Below are positions 47,766-59,880 of a DNA stretch of 64,000 nucleotides, one piece after another. Positions within the stretch are counted from its first letter, which is position 1. Every line of letters begins with the position of its first letter. The notes beneath the pieces are model-generated. The model was not told where the DNA came from and made no database searches. It was given only the letters and a program-made list of their open reading frames with translations. A program made the position numbers and the translations under genes. Where the stretch lies: contig CM039462.1 of the NCBI GenBank assembly GCA_022414725.1, positions 116,371,409-116,435,408 of the forward strand. Direction: 5' to 3'. This DNA comes from Microglena sp. YARC. Its lineage: Eukaryota > Chlorophyta > Chlorophyceae > Chlamydomonadales > Chlamydomonadaceae.

Positions 47766-48495
47766 ATTCCTCTTTCATACTCCTGACATAGTTGTAAAGC
47801 AGAAGTCTGCTTGAGACGACACATCGGAAACGCCCAAGTGTTACAGTGAATCTTTTACAAACAACATACACATTGTGTAAGACTTGACAGTTAGTTACAC
47901 AGTAGTGTGTAGTAGTGTGTAGTGTGTCTGCTGGTTGATGTGAACTGTGGGCTCCCCTCCGGTCGCCCCCGGTCGCTCCGCTGGGGGAAGTGGTGAAAGG
48001 GGCTCCGCCGCTTGTTGAATAATACAATCCGTTGTTTGCCGATGGACTATGGCTGTCTGTACATGGACATATCGTGACCCGAAAGGGCAGCGCGGTGGCG
48101 GTGTGAGGTCCGTGCGCAGAAGACGAAGTTTTCAAGAGCTCCAGCATCCGGAGAGCTGTACATGGACAGCTCTTGTCCCGAAAGGGCAGCTGCGGCGTGA
48201 GGTCAGTGCTCAGAAGACGAAGTTTCACGAGCTCGAGCATACGGCAGACACTCTCAGGGCACAGGCGGTAGTTCCTCTCCTCCTGAGTTCTCTTTCCCTT
48301 GACATGCACCCGCTTGGTCACGCTCACCATATCCAGACCCACGGCGTTCAGGATCATCTTCACAGCCTTGGACACCTTGCGCAGGTCCCACCCGTCGCGA
48401 ACGCCGCACGATGCATAGCTGAACAGCCTAGCGGTGTTGTTGTAGCCGCGGAACATCTGTGTTCCCTTGAGCTTTTCGTCGAACACCGTCATCAT
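47764..48495 (-). CDS. hypothetical protein, genuine N-terminal ~95 residues
   Basis: ATG 48495. Residues 1-95 (MMTVFDEKLKGTQMFRGYNN, then GVRDGWDLRKVSKAVKMILN) look like a real conserved protein of unknown family. A ~104-bp tandem duplication (about 48055-48160 and 48165-48245) repeats the MLELVKLRLLS part. The rest of the frame is encoded by the GC-rich repeat (47937-48027) and the hairpin repeat, so the C-terminal half is not a natural protein. Confidence 0.5.
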   Translation of the reverse strand: MMTVFDEKLKGTQMFRGYNNTARLFSYASCGVRDGWDLRKVSKAVKMILNAVGLDMVSVTKRVHVKGKRTQEERNYRLCPESVCRMLELVKLRLLSTDLTPQLPFRDKSCPCTALRMLELLKTSSSAHGPHTATALPFRVTICPCTDSHSPSANNGLYYSTSGGAPFTTSPSGATGGDRRGAHSSHQPADTLHTTTHYCVTNCQVLHNVYVVCKRFTVTLGRFRCVVSSRLLLYNYVRSMKEE

Positions 48496-49010
48496 ATTTG
48501 GGATGATGGTCGTAGTGTCGAATGGGGAAGAAGCAGCTCAGGGCACAGAATAGATGTTCCTTCTCTCGCTCATTCTCTCGCTCAACAACGGCAAAGCTGG
48601 GGGGGTCTGGCGGCACGTCCTCGGTGCCGCAATCAAGGCTGTCGTATGATTCTACGACAGCCTTGATAGACATGTCGACGCCACCTGTCCCCACGTACTG
48701 GAATACGACATCGGCCATCTCCTGAAAGACGGCACCTGAATCACCTGCGTCAAGTTGGTAGTACTCGTACCAACGTCGCGACGGGGCTTGACTCGGGGTC
48801 TCCTCGAAGGTACCGGAGCAGGACAGTCTCAGCCTCCACACAAGCAAGCGGATTAAGTACGTGGATTTCGAAGATAATCTTTGAGTTCTTCGGGTACTGA
48901 GAAAGTCGCTTACCAAAGGGCTTCGACGTCCAGCCCACCTTGACGACGATCTCATTTTTCTGAATGAACTTGTGCTCAACCAAAGCGTACACGACCAACT
49001 TGTGCGCCAT
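48428..49010 (-). pseudogene. T5orf172-type GIY-YIG nuclease-like protein, frameshifted
   Basis: From ATG 49010, VYALVEHKFIQKNEIVVKVG, SKPFGKRLSQYPKNSKI and ACVEAETVLLRYL match the T5orf172/MUG113 branch of the GIY-YIG fold, frequent in giant viruses. Near 48780 the frame shifts and the other frame continues WYEYYQLDAGDSGAVFQEMA to a stop at 48428. GIY-YIG proteins cut DNA or bind nucleic acid; activity here is uncertain. Part of the tail is duplicated at 46748-46972. The open frame at 47764-48495 overlaps its end. Confidence 0.65.
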
Positions 49011-49930
49011 GATCTCTGTCGAGCTGCTCCTGTGCTATATCCCTATATTGTTTAGTTCTCCTCTCTCTTCCTTCGAACACGACCGACCGACATCTTCCTC
49101 CTTTCCATGAGCAGCATCATATATTTATACTTCATTCGATGACGCCGCCGTGGCGTGCGTGAGAATGATCAAAATTACCGCTTGACATTTTACATTTTAC
49201 ATTTTCATCATCATACCACCGTTTTCTAATGAGTCAGGTTACAATTAGCATGGTGATTCCACTTGGTGCAGAGGGATTCTTCTGCTGACTTGCGATACAG
49301 TCAACATAATACTAAAATGAAACCGCCTGCGCTCCCCCTTCAGAAACCAATCGAGCAGGAGTCTGCTTTAATCCGCCGTGTGAGAATGATAATGATAATG
49401 AGTATGTGAGTAAAAAAAAGTGTTATCGGTTGTCATGTGCGCCATGATCTCTGTCGAGCTGCTCCTATGCTTCCCAATGCTCGCGTTTACACCACTTCCA
49501 CAAGACGATGAGTTGCGATGGCGATGATCCGCCACCGCATCCGTGTGTCATAAATGGACGGACGGACGGTGTGGATGCGACAGTTTCCCGCCGTTTGCTT
49601 GTGTCCTCCGATACATTCGACCGTGTTCCGCATCTTGCGTGTGTCCTCCTATACGTTCGACCGTGTTCCGCCGTTTGCGTGTGTCCTCCTCCGATGGACA
49701 AGTCAGATCCTAGGATTTTGGTGATATAATATTGTACCCACTTTATACCATTTCATACGTTATCATGATTGATGCAGAGATAAGACACCGCGCGGTTGTT
49801 CACTAGATTAGATGCCTTGAATTTTTTGTGTCAATCACCTGAAGACAGTATCTGTATTGACAAGATCGGTTACAAATCTTGAATTGGTCAACTTTTCAGA
49901 ATCCCCAAATATAAGGTGTCCCAATATCAA
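49011..49930. repeat. long intergenic repeat-rich region
   Basis: Holds TTACATTTTACATTTTCATC, the hairpin TCGAGCAGGAGTCTGCTTTA (49351-49370), GGACGGACGGTGTGGATGCG (about 49560), and three ~36-bp tandem copies of CCTCCGATACATTCGACCGTG..CCGCCGTTTGCGTGTGT (49604-49690). The last 120 bp upstream of the LRAT gene are non-repetitive and occur degraded at 12340-12450; GGTGTCCCA near 49916 resembles a mariner-MITE end. Confidence 0.7.
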
Positions 49931-50569
49931 ATGTCTCCAACGTTAAAGCGGATAATGCTACTTGTAGCAGAGGTCCTCGGCGTCAAGCCACACGATGAAG
50001 CAGTAGACGCATTCGCTCTCATTGAGGGGGCGATGAACGCCATGGACATTAAGAGCATGCTCCCTTCTTTAGCGCACCCTGTGGAAATAGCTGAAGTGGA
50101 CAAGGAGCTGAATCGAGGCGACCAGATCCTTGTGCGGACGGCGGGTAGAAAGGAGGTTTTCCACCATGGAATATTCATCGGTCGCCTCCCTGGAGTGCTG
50201 GAGGACAAGAACCTTGTGGTCGACTTCTGGGGTCCACCGAAGGAAGGCAAGCATGGTGCCCGAATCCGGATCCGGACTTTGACCGAATTTATAACCATGC
50301 CCCGCCAGCGTGCTGCACAGCTTGCTGTTATGCGATGGAAGAGAGACACACAAGACCTTTGGGAATTTACGGCAACACTTGCATTGACACTTCACAAGGA
50401 TCTGAAGGACTGCTCAGGTCTCTACCACTTACTGAACAGCAACTGCAGCCACTTCGCGACTTGGTGCCGCACACTCAGGTTGGAAGTTGATCATTTGACA
50501 AAGATAAGCATGATGACAGAGAGTTTACCCAACCCGAAGTTGCAAATATCCAAAGCATTGTTTTTGTAG
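49931..50569 (+). CDS. LRAT-domain protein 2
   Basis: 212 residues from ATG 49931; a GTG five codons upstream is in frame. Motifs: NRGDQILVRTAGRKEVFHHG with the catalytic His region, IFIGRLPG, and NSNCSHFATWCRT with the catalytic Cys. An N-terminal ~60-residue helical extension precedes the domain. Family enzymes transfer or hydrolyse acyl groups on membrane lipids. It is a distant paralogue of the gene at 39399 on the other strand. Intact. Confidence 0.8.
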   Translation: MSPTLKRIMLLVAEVLGVKPHDEAVDAFALIEGAMNAMDIKSMLPSLAHPVEIAEVDKELNRGDQILVRTAGRKEVFHHGIFIGRLPGVLEDKNLVVDFWGPPKEGKHGARIRIRTLTEFITMPRQRAAQLAVMRWKRDTQDLWEFTATLALTLHKDLKDCSGLYHLLNSNCSHFATWCRTLRLEVDHLTKISMMTESLPNPKLQISKALFL

Positions 50570-50689
50570 CAATAAGCGGCCCATTTTAACCGTTGAATTT
50601 AAGCTCCTCCTGCTGCAGCACCCACAGGATGGCTGAGATCACATTCGGGTATCTACCGCTGACGATCTCGCTTCTTCCAAGCTTGATGT

Positions 50690-50927
50690 GTGACGAGAAT
50701 CCGCCGCGCATCCGTGTGTCATGATTGTACGTACGTACGGGGGGCTACGAAAGCCGCCGCGTCATGTGTCGTATGGATGCAGATGGACAAGACGAGGATT
50801 CTTCGACAACCACCGTGTGTGTGTGTGTGTGTAAGTATACGATGCGTGCGTGCGTATTCGCTCTTTCCACATCCCACCCGTGCGTGAGTTCATCATCGTA
50901 GCCTCAATCCCATATATCCGCGTGTCG
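50690..50927. repeat. intergenic repeats: (GT)n and block shared with 30047-30180
   Basis: CCGCCGCGTCATGTGTCG, a GTGTGTGT run, then CTCTTTCCACATCCCACCC..ATCATCGTAGCC..CCCATATATCCGCGT. The last bases are read as the C-terminus of the D5 fragment that follows. Confidence 0.8.
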
Positions 50928-51350
50928 ACTTCCCTTTGATTTGAAGCACTTTTTTACGAACCCCTTGTTCTTCATCTGCCCGTGGAACCACTTTTCTCGA
51001 TCGTTACTGTCCCCGCTTTCCTCGAGATACATGTGGAACAAGGCAACGCTCGACTCCCTGAAATCTTCCGCAAACTCGCAGTTCTCGGCGAGGAACGCTT
51101 GCACGCCGTCCTGCTCCGCCAAGTATTTTCTTGTAAATTCTGTGACCTTCTTTGGCGCCACGGCCTTCAGGCCCTCCGCCCCCCCGTACCACGCCACCGC
51201 GCCACCGCGCCCTCGACCAGCCAGGCAAACAGCGCAGCCTGCCCCTCTGGCGACTTCAGTTTATCCTTCATGGTTCTGTCGCACTGCCGCAGCGTCGCGG
51301 TCTCGCTCTCCCCAGGTATGAGATCCCTGAAAGTCACGCCGAACGCTCTC
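50928..51350 (-). pseudogene. C-terminal fragment of a second D5-like primase-helicase
   Basis: The order of motifs fits the end of a D5/P4-type SF3 protein: SPEGQAALFAWLVEGAVA, then KYLAEQDGVQAFLAENCEFA and KNKGFVKKCFKSKG. The frame is broken near 51200 by a tandem 8-bp duplication (GCGGTGGC twice) and the ATPase core is missing upstream. It is unlike the D5 gene at 44885 in sequence, so it is a separate gene, truncated at both ends. Confidence 0.7.
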
Positions 51351-51542
51351 CTGCATGGTAACGATCACATCTGAGATTTGTTCGACCGCCGCTGCATTTC
51401 CACTAAACTCGTCATTATTGCCGATGCACTTCTCTGCACTTCTCAGAACATCCCTTTCAGAAACCAAAAATGTTTTTTGTCGAGCAGGAGTCTGCTTGAA
51501 CCCTCGGTGGTTATATAAAAATAATTTTGATGTAACTACTAA

Positions 51543-52618
<1,076 letters not shown>

Positions 52619-53215
52619 CTGTATCCGGTACCGCGAATGAATAATAAGAAGTGTCTGTGAGGTGTGCTGGCATTGATAAGAGTCCGCCGTGTTGTTGTTA
52701 TGCTACAATCAATGACGATCGATTTCCAGTGTGGCCTTCTCAAGCCGCCGCGTGTCATGAATTGACGGACGGACGGTGTGGATGCGACAGTTTTCCACAG
52801 TTTTGCGTGTGATGATTGATTGATGCCTTGACATGACACACTTGGTTTCTGCAGCTCAATTCCCCTGCCCCACTCCGTGGGTCCCGCGATTCCCCTATCG
52901 ATATACGAGATCTATTGTCTAGCAGACCTCTGCTTGACATGTGATAACCGTTTGCGATTACTTTACCGGGTCTTCCTCATCCGTTAGTTCCCTTTTTTGG
53001 CAAAGTCTCATATAAGGAAATTGTGGGTGATTATTATATTTTGGGCTTGTTGTTGCAAGCCCAAGTGTTACAGTGATGGTGTACGCGAGTCATCAAATGA
53101 ATCCAATCCAATCCTCTGCCTTCAGAAACCAATAGAGTTGTCGTTAAAGCAGGAGTCTGCTTTATAAATCTTCATGTTTCATTTTAATATTCCGTCGACT
53201 GTAGTATAAAACAAC
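52619..53215. repeat. intergenic repeat block
   Basis: Contains GGACGGACGGTGTGGATGCG, the double-hairpin repeat (CAGCTCAATTCCCCTGCCCC ... AGCAGACCTCTGCTTGA, about 52850-52937), an inverted copy (53055-53118) of 22690-22765 with CACTGTAACACTTGGGC, a hairpin TAAAGCAGGAGTCTGCTTTA (53145-53164) and an IS630-B-like right end (ATGTTTCATTTTAATATTCC..GACTGTA, 53176-53202). Confidence 0.85.
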
Positions 53216-55885
53216 ATGTCACTAACATGTCACAAGGTAACACTAAACCCATCACAAATGGGGTCAGGCTCCACCACCAGTCTTTCTACTATCAGTAGTA
53301 TTCCTTCTGGTCTCCGCTTGAGTCGTAGTCCTCCTGTGAACAAGCGTCCATCTTCTTCCGAGCATGAGGTCTTTTACTTGCACGAAAAGGTTGACCTCTC
53401 CAAAGTTGACTCCCTCTTGACTCCCATGGCATGGTGGATCTCAAGATCAATGACCGTGATAAGTGGAAACAAATCGCGAGCACGTGCATGGTCGCCCGTT
53501 CCTTGGGAGGCTACGTTCCGGTTCGTTATTATATGCACGAGTCCCAGGATGGATATGGTCGCATGAAAAGTCGTGTTGATGCGACCGGCGTGTCCGCTGT
53601 TCCGTATGTGAGGATGGGGCGGGAGGCCCGTGCTGTGCTCGCTGGCGATTTGTACTGGGATGTGGACATGGTCAATTGCCAACCTAGTTTCTTGTCCCAA
53701 AAGTGCCAGCAATACAAGATAAAATCACCACTCTTGGATCGCTATGTCACCGATCGTGAAGCTTCTCTCACCGAGGTCATGGATGCATGTGGTGTCACTC
53801 GCGAAGACGCGAAGAATCTCTTCATCCGCCTCATTTTTTTGGGCAGCGTGGATGCGTGGACGACTGACTGTGGTCTAGAAGTTGATCGTAATCTTGTGCC
53901 TGTCTGGATCCACGCCCTCAAGAAAGAGCTCCGCGAGGTGGCAACCAATTTGATGATTTGCCCATTTCAGAAGTTGAGATGATCGGCCAGATGGTTAAAA
54001 GCCGGTCCGCGTGTACTCCTGTCTCGTTTGGTTCTGAGCTCTCAAATTCCCGGCGACCCTTTGTCCACTTTTATCGCCTTTTCTTGCAGAGCATCGAACA
54101 CGAATGTGTTTCAGCACTCGTGCACGAAGTGCATGGTCATCATTACAGTGTTGGCGGCATCATCTATGACGGCATCTTAGTGGACAAGTGTGGTTGCATG
54201 CCCATTCCTGATGATGACTTGCTTCTTCTCTTGGAAACTGGAGTGAGTTAACGCACCGGCTATACCATCAAACTCGCAGTCAAGCCTTTGTCACCCTCTC
54301 CGCATTGGACGACCCCCCCTCCCCTTCAAGATACCTCCAATAATGCAGAATATGAGGATTGGATGAACGGATCTGAGCTTCTCAGCTATGATGAAGTCAA
54401 ATGCAATTGGGAAAGTCGGCGTTCAAGATCATCAACCAGGTCGTGTACGTGCGCATCGATGGGCAAGGTATCCGCCATGTCACATCTGAGAAGACTCTGC
54501 AAGAGGCGTTTCGTCACTTGGGATATGTCGACATTACGTTGCGCGACTCTGGGAGCGTTTCGGTAAGCCGGACACAACCATTCATTCCGAGGTGGATCAA
54601 AGACACATCTATCCGCAAGTATGATGAATGAAGCTTATGCCGCCCCTATCGAGGTTGGAGGCAATGTCTACAATATTTGGAACGGTTTCGAAGTCGAACG
54701 CGATGTGTCGTCACATGATGATTCAGTCATGGCCGACCATCCCTCGGTCGAGGTCTTCATCGATTTCCTTCACACGTTGTGTGGCAATAACCAGGAGTGC
54801 ACGGATTACATCCTGAACTGGATCGCGCAAATCTTCCAACAACCTGCTCAGAAGACCGGGGTGGCAATCTTACTCAAGGGCGAGGAGGGCGTCGGCAAGA
54901 ATCGTGCCACGACCTTTTGAGGGCGATGGTGGGCGCCGACAAGTTTCCTGCAAACTGCAACACCGGCAAACACGCTCTATGGTCGCTTCAATCGCCAACG
55001 TGAGGGCGTTTCCTCATCGTCGTCAATGAGTCCAATGGACATGATAACTTTTGCAGCCAACGATGTCATCAAGGACATGATCACATGTGATCAGTTTGAA
55101 TGCGAGTCCAAAGGAGTCAATGCATACACCATGCAGTGTTTTTCTCGCTTCATCTTCACCACCAACAACGACAACTGCCTCCGAGTGAATCCTGATAACC
55201 GAAGGTATGTCATTATCGAGACATCGTCTGTGCTGAAGGGTAACACTGAGTACTTCAACCACCTTTCGGGGCTGATCGACGATGCAGAGTCCAGAGTCGC
55301 GTTTTACAAGTTCTTGATGGCAAGGACATCAAGGGCGTCGAATGGATACGGTCTAGGCCTGCAACCACCTACATGTCGCAAATGGTCTCCATGAATCTTC
55401 CGTACGAGCACCAATTCATCTTGCACATGATCCAGGGTCTGAGCGTCGAGCATGAACAACGTGGTCGACAGTATCATCGATTATTCTCCCTCTGTGAGCA
55501 TCAAGGCGGAGACCTTGTTCGACCAGTTTCAATGACTGGCTATCCACGATCCGTGCTTCTGATAAGCATGAAACCAAACTTGATCAAGTTTGGTCTCAAG
55601 ATGTCCAAGCTCGTGCGTGATGATACAAAGAACCTGGGCTTGAGGGGCATCTCCAAGAATCGCACCAACACTGGGGCTGTTTACTATTTCTGTATTAAGG
55701 ACGTCCTCGATGCATGCGTGAGAAGATGTGGTTTGATTGATGAATGCTTCTGTTTGTCGGTGCCCTCGATGACTTGCTTGTGCAATGCCATGTGCCTCAT
55801 ACACCAGTCCTCTCGTCAAGCACACGCCTTCTGTCTGCCAACGAAAGTCCGTTGTGGGTTTGTTTGGTCGCCACTCAACTCGTAA
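53216..55885 (+). pseudogene. polymerase-like (TV-Pol type) plus SF3 helicase fusion, many frameshifts
   Basis: About 880 codons in one direction, broken at least seven times (open segments 53216-53566, 53431-53982, 53958-54251, 54288-54631, 54621-54920, 54797-55003, 55026-55394, 55373-55885). The N-terminal half holds DLYWDVDMVNCQPSFLSQKC, like motif A of transposon/viral polymerases known from virophages and related elements. The C-terminal half is an SF3 helicase: AILLKGEEGVGKNR (Walker A), then a VVNESNG Walker-B-like segment at about 55020, FSRFIFTTNNDNCLRVNPD (motif C) and a winged-helix-like end. By family it would replicate an element's DNA; as read it is not expressible. Its final ~20 codons lie in the first unit of the 300-bp array. 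Confidence 0.7.
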
Positions 55886-58227
55886 TGAGAGCCCCCTTAA
55901 TTGTTATAAGGTTCAGCAGCTGATATTACCGTAAACCATATAGGTAGTGATTAGATTACAAGTTATGTATAGTTATATATATATTGTATGTAAAATGAAG
56001 TATATGTATGTCGGTATAATTACATTATATAGGGAGGGTTCCAAGTACCCATCACCCTGTCAACTCTACACATTGATTGTACCTCAGTCAGCTCCGGCAA
56101 TCAATGTAATGTTTTCTACGACCTACGCCTTCTGTCTGCCAACGAAAGTCCGTTGTGGGTTCGTTTGGTCGCCACTCAACTCGTAATGAGAGCCCCCTTA
56201 ATTGTTATAAGGTTCAGCAGCTGATATTACCGTAAACCATATAGGTAGTGATTAGATTACAAGTTATGTATAGTTATATATATATTGTATGTAAAATGAA
56301 GTATATGTATGTCGGTATAATTACATTATATAGGGAGGGTTCCAAGTACCCATCACCTGTCAACTCTACACATTGATTGTACCTCAGTCAGCTCCGGCAA
56401 TCAATGTAATGTTTTCTACGACCTACGCCTTCTGTCTGCCAACGAAAGTCCGTTGTGGGTTCGTTTGGTCGCCACTCAACTCGTAATGAGAGCCCCTTAA
56501 TTGTTATAAGGTTCAGCAGCTGATATTACCGTAAACCATATAGGTAGTGATTAGATTACAAGTTATGTATAGTTATATATATATTGTATGTAAAATGAAG
56601 TATATGTATGTCGGTATAATTACATTATATAGGGAGGGTTCCAAGTACCCATCACCTGTCAACTCTACACATTGATTGTACCTCAGTCAGCTCCGGCAAT
56701 CAATGTAATGTTTTCTACGACCTACGCCTTCTGTCTGCCAACGAAAGTCCGTTGTGGGTTCGTTTGGTCGCCACTCAACTCGTAATGAGAGCCCCTTAAT
56801 TGTTATAAGGTTCAGCTGATATTAGCATATAGGTAAGTGATATTACCGTAAACATATAGCCGGCATCAATGTAGTTTCTACGACCTACGCCTTCTTCTAT
56901 TTGGTCGACTCGTAATGAGAGCCCCTTAATTGTTAAGGTTCAGCAGCTGATATTAGTTAGTTATTACAAGTTATGTATATATATATATTGTATGTAAAAT
57001 GAAGTATATGTATGTCGGTATAAATTACATTATATAGGGAGGGTTCCAAGTACCCATCACCTGTCAACTCTACACATTGATTGTACCTCAGTCAGCTCCG
57101 GCAATCAATGTAATGTTTTCTACGACCTACGCCTTCTGTCTGCCAACGAAAGTCCGTTGTGGGGTTCGTTTGGTCGCCACTCAACTCGTAATGAGAGCCC
57201 CCTTAATTGTTATAAGGTTCAGCAGCTGATATTACCGTAAACCATATAGGTAGTGATTAGATTACAAGTTATGTATAGTTATATATATATTGTATGTAAA
57301 ATGAAGTATATGTATGTCGGTATAATTACATTATATAGGGAGGGTTCCAAGTACCCATCACCTGTCAACTCTACACATTGATTGTACCTCAGTCAGCTCG
57401 GCAATCAATGTAATGTTTTCTACGACCTACGTCCTTCTGTTCTGCCAACGTGAAAGTCGATTACGTTGTGGGTTCGATTTTGGTCGCCCACTCAACTCGT
57501 AATGAGAGCCCCCTTAATTGTTATAAGGTTCAGCAGCTGATATTACCGTAAACCATATAGGTAGTGATTAGATTACAAGTTTATGTATAGTTTATATATA
57601 TATTGTATGTAAAATGAAGTATATGTATGTCGGTATAATTACATTATATAGGGAGGGTTCCAAGTACCCATCACCTGTCAACTCTACACATTGATTGTAA
57701 CCTCAGTCAGCTCCGGCAATCAATGTAATGTTTTCTACGACCTACGCCTTCTGTCTGCCAACGAAAGTCCGTTGTGGGTTCGTTTGGTCGCCACTCAACT
57801 CGTAATGAGAGCCCCCTTAATTGTTATAAGGTTCAGCAGCTGATATTACCGTAAACCATATAGGTAGTGATTAGATTACAAGTTATGTATAGTTATATAT
57901 ATATTGTATGTAAAATGAAGTATATGTATGTCGGTATAATTACATTATATAGGGAGGGTTCCAAGTACCTATCACCTGTCAACTCTACACATTGATTGTA
58001 CCTCAGTCAGCTCCGGCAATCAATGTAATGTTTTCTACGACCTACGCCTTCTGTCTGCCAACGAAAGTCCGTTGTGGGTTCGTTTTGGGTCGCCACTCAA
58101 CTCGTAATGAGAAGCCCCCTTAATTGTTATAAGGTTCAGCAGCTGATATTACCGTAAACCATATAGGTAGTGATTAGATTACAAGTTATGTATAGTTATA
58201 TATATATTGTATGTAAAATGAAGTATA
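55825..58227 (+). repeat. ~300-bp tandem array, about nine units
   Basis: Landmarks CTTCTGTCTGCCAACGAAAG, CTCGTAATGAGAGCCCCCTT, AACCATATAGGTAGTGATTA and TCAGTCAGCTCCGGCAATCA recur at 55831, 56132, 56432, 56731, (degenerate, ~56890), 57136, 57436, 57751 and 58051. The first unit contains the 3' end and stop of the polymerase/helicase gene, so the array arose from that gene's 3' region. The unit near 57420 has several one-base insertions, as from a noisy read. Confidence 0.95.
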
Positions 58228-58252
58228 GAAATTGAAATTGAAATTGAAATTG
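58228..58252 (-). repeat. (AATTTC)n LINE 3' tail
   Basis: Four hexamer units (GAAATT on the plus strand) separate the tandem array from LINE sequence. Microsatellite-like 3' tails are typical of several LINE clades that lack poly(A). Confidence 0.85.
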
Positions 58253-58804
58253 TTACATCCAAGAAATATAAATACTCTAGGGACGTGAGATTAAGGACAC
58301 CACAGCGTACGCAGAAGCTAGCTGTAGTCACCATAGATAAACACAAAAAATATCCAGTACTAGTTGTGATCCACCCGTAACTGACTGAGAGTCATTTCAG
58401 TCAGTCACGTGGGTGGCACTAGCTGGACCAAAAAATGTTAATCTCCGCGGGGTGGTGTTCCATGAATCTACGACATTGTAAAATAGTCTGAAAGCTGTCA
58501 ACAGAGTGGTGGTGCAGCTGGTCTGCTAATGTAAGAATTTCTAAATTGGTAAGACCAAGGGTGGTCATGGAGGTCACAAAGGTTCTGGGATGGTGCCAGT
58601 GGTACCAATGGTAACAACTAGGTAGTGAACAAGGTAGCCAGCTAGTCTTAGGCCGGCCACCAACTGGGTGTGTTGGGCATCTTTATCCTCTGCCTTAGTG
58701 GCATGGTTGGTGTCAGAGCAGTATCCCAGCTCTAGAAATCCAGATTTCCTTGTCAGCAGCAATGGTGGGTGAGTCCACCTCGGGCAGGATGGCGAGATCT
58801 GGCC

Positions 58805-59301
58805 TCAGTTTGGGGCCAGATCTCTGCTGAGATGGAGGGAGGGGCGTAACCAGTCTGGCAGTGTTTTGCCAAGGACCTCCGCGGGGGAGGTCCTCCAGCC
58901 TACCTGCGTCCATGATAACGCGGCGGGATCAAGGGCGCCTTTGCTGATGGCCTTGTGCAGTAAGTGGACAGCTGCGTCATGACGCTTGATGTACATGCCC
59001 TTGAAGGTGGCGTGTGTGCAGCCAGCAAGAATGTGGCCAGCTCCGTCCTCGTGGGTGGTACAAATAGGGCATGTGGGGGAGGTGGCAGGGTTGGGGTTGT
59101 TAGCATAGGGCATCTTCCAGCGATAGGCAAGCTTCTTGTTTCACAGTCGGCCCATCTGGCCTTGAGGATGCAGAACTTAGTTTTGTGGGTGATGTGAGAG
59201 GATGTCCAGAATTTATTGCTGGAGTGGGGTAGATGCAAGGGGGTGTTATCAGCCCAGGTGGTGGCATATATGCCTTTGAGGGATGTTGTCCGAGGTGGCA
59301 A
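58805..59301 (-). pseudogene. LINE C-terminal CCHC zinc-knuckle region
   Basis: CPICTTHEDGAGHILAGCTH gives a CCHC knuckle (C-x2-C-x8-H-x4-C) at about 59071-59012; the preceding segment contains FCILKARWADCETR. The frame shifts near 59100, between 58900-59301 and 58805-59113. Nucleic-acid binding in LINE mobilisation is the family role. Confidence 0.75.
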
Positions 59302-59389
59302 GCTAGTGGGAAGTTAAGACTGATCCGTTGGTGAGGTTAGGAGCTAAGGCTCGTGGGGGAGTTGTGCCAAGAGGTGTGCAGGGGGGTTG

Positions 59390-59880
59390 GACAGTGGGCC
59401 AATAGGTGTTGTGGCGGGGTTGTTCTCCAGTGGTGTCCGTGTATCGTACAGATGCTGGGTTGGTGGCTGCATTGCGTGCTAGTGCATCTGCTCTATCATT
59501 GCCCAATATGCCCAGTGTGTGAGCGTACTTTGCAGAGGTAGTGTGTGATCCTGCAGAATGCGTTGGACAAGGTGAGTGCGGATAGAATGCAGGAGTTCAG
59601 AGTGAAGAGAACGTGTAGAGGTAGTAGGATCTTGAATCATTTTGTTAATGAGTTGGAGTGAGCAGAGGCTGTCAGTGTGCAGGGTGAGGTCAGTATTATA
59701 GTCAATGCGTGCTATGGCTTGATGGATGGCCACTAATTCAGCCCGGTTGTTAGTTCTGGTGGCGCCTTGGCCTCCTGGGTTAATGGAATAGCTCATACCA
59801 GCCACAGGTACGTAGACCCCTGCACCTATTTTGCTGGGGGTGCCAGGGCTCCCTTGATCAGGCTGCCATCAGTATAGACC
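59390..59880 (-). pseudogene. LINE RNase H domain
   Basis: Conserved acidic positions are visible: TDGSLIKG near 59860, TNNRAELVAIHQAI near 59740 (Glu), LTLHTDSLCSLQLI near 59680 (Asp) and GNDRADALA near 59490 (last Asp). The frame shifts at about 59800 and 59490. RNase H in a LINE removes RNA from the RNA/DNA hybrid. Confidence 0.8.
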
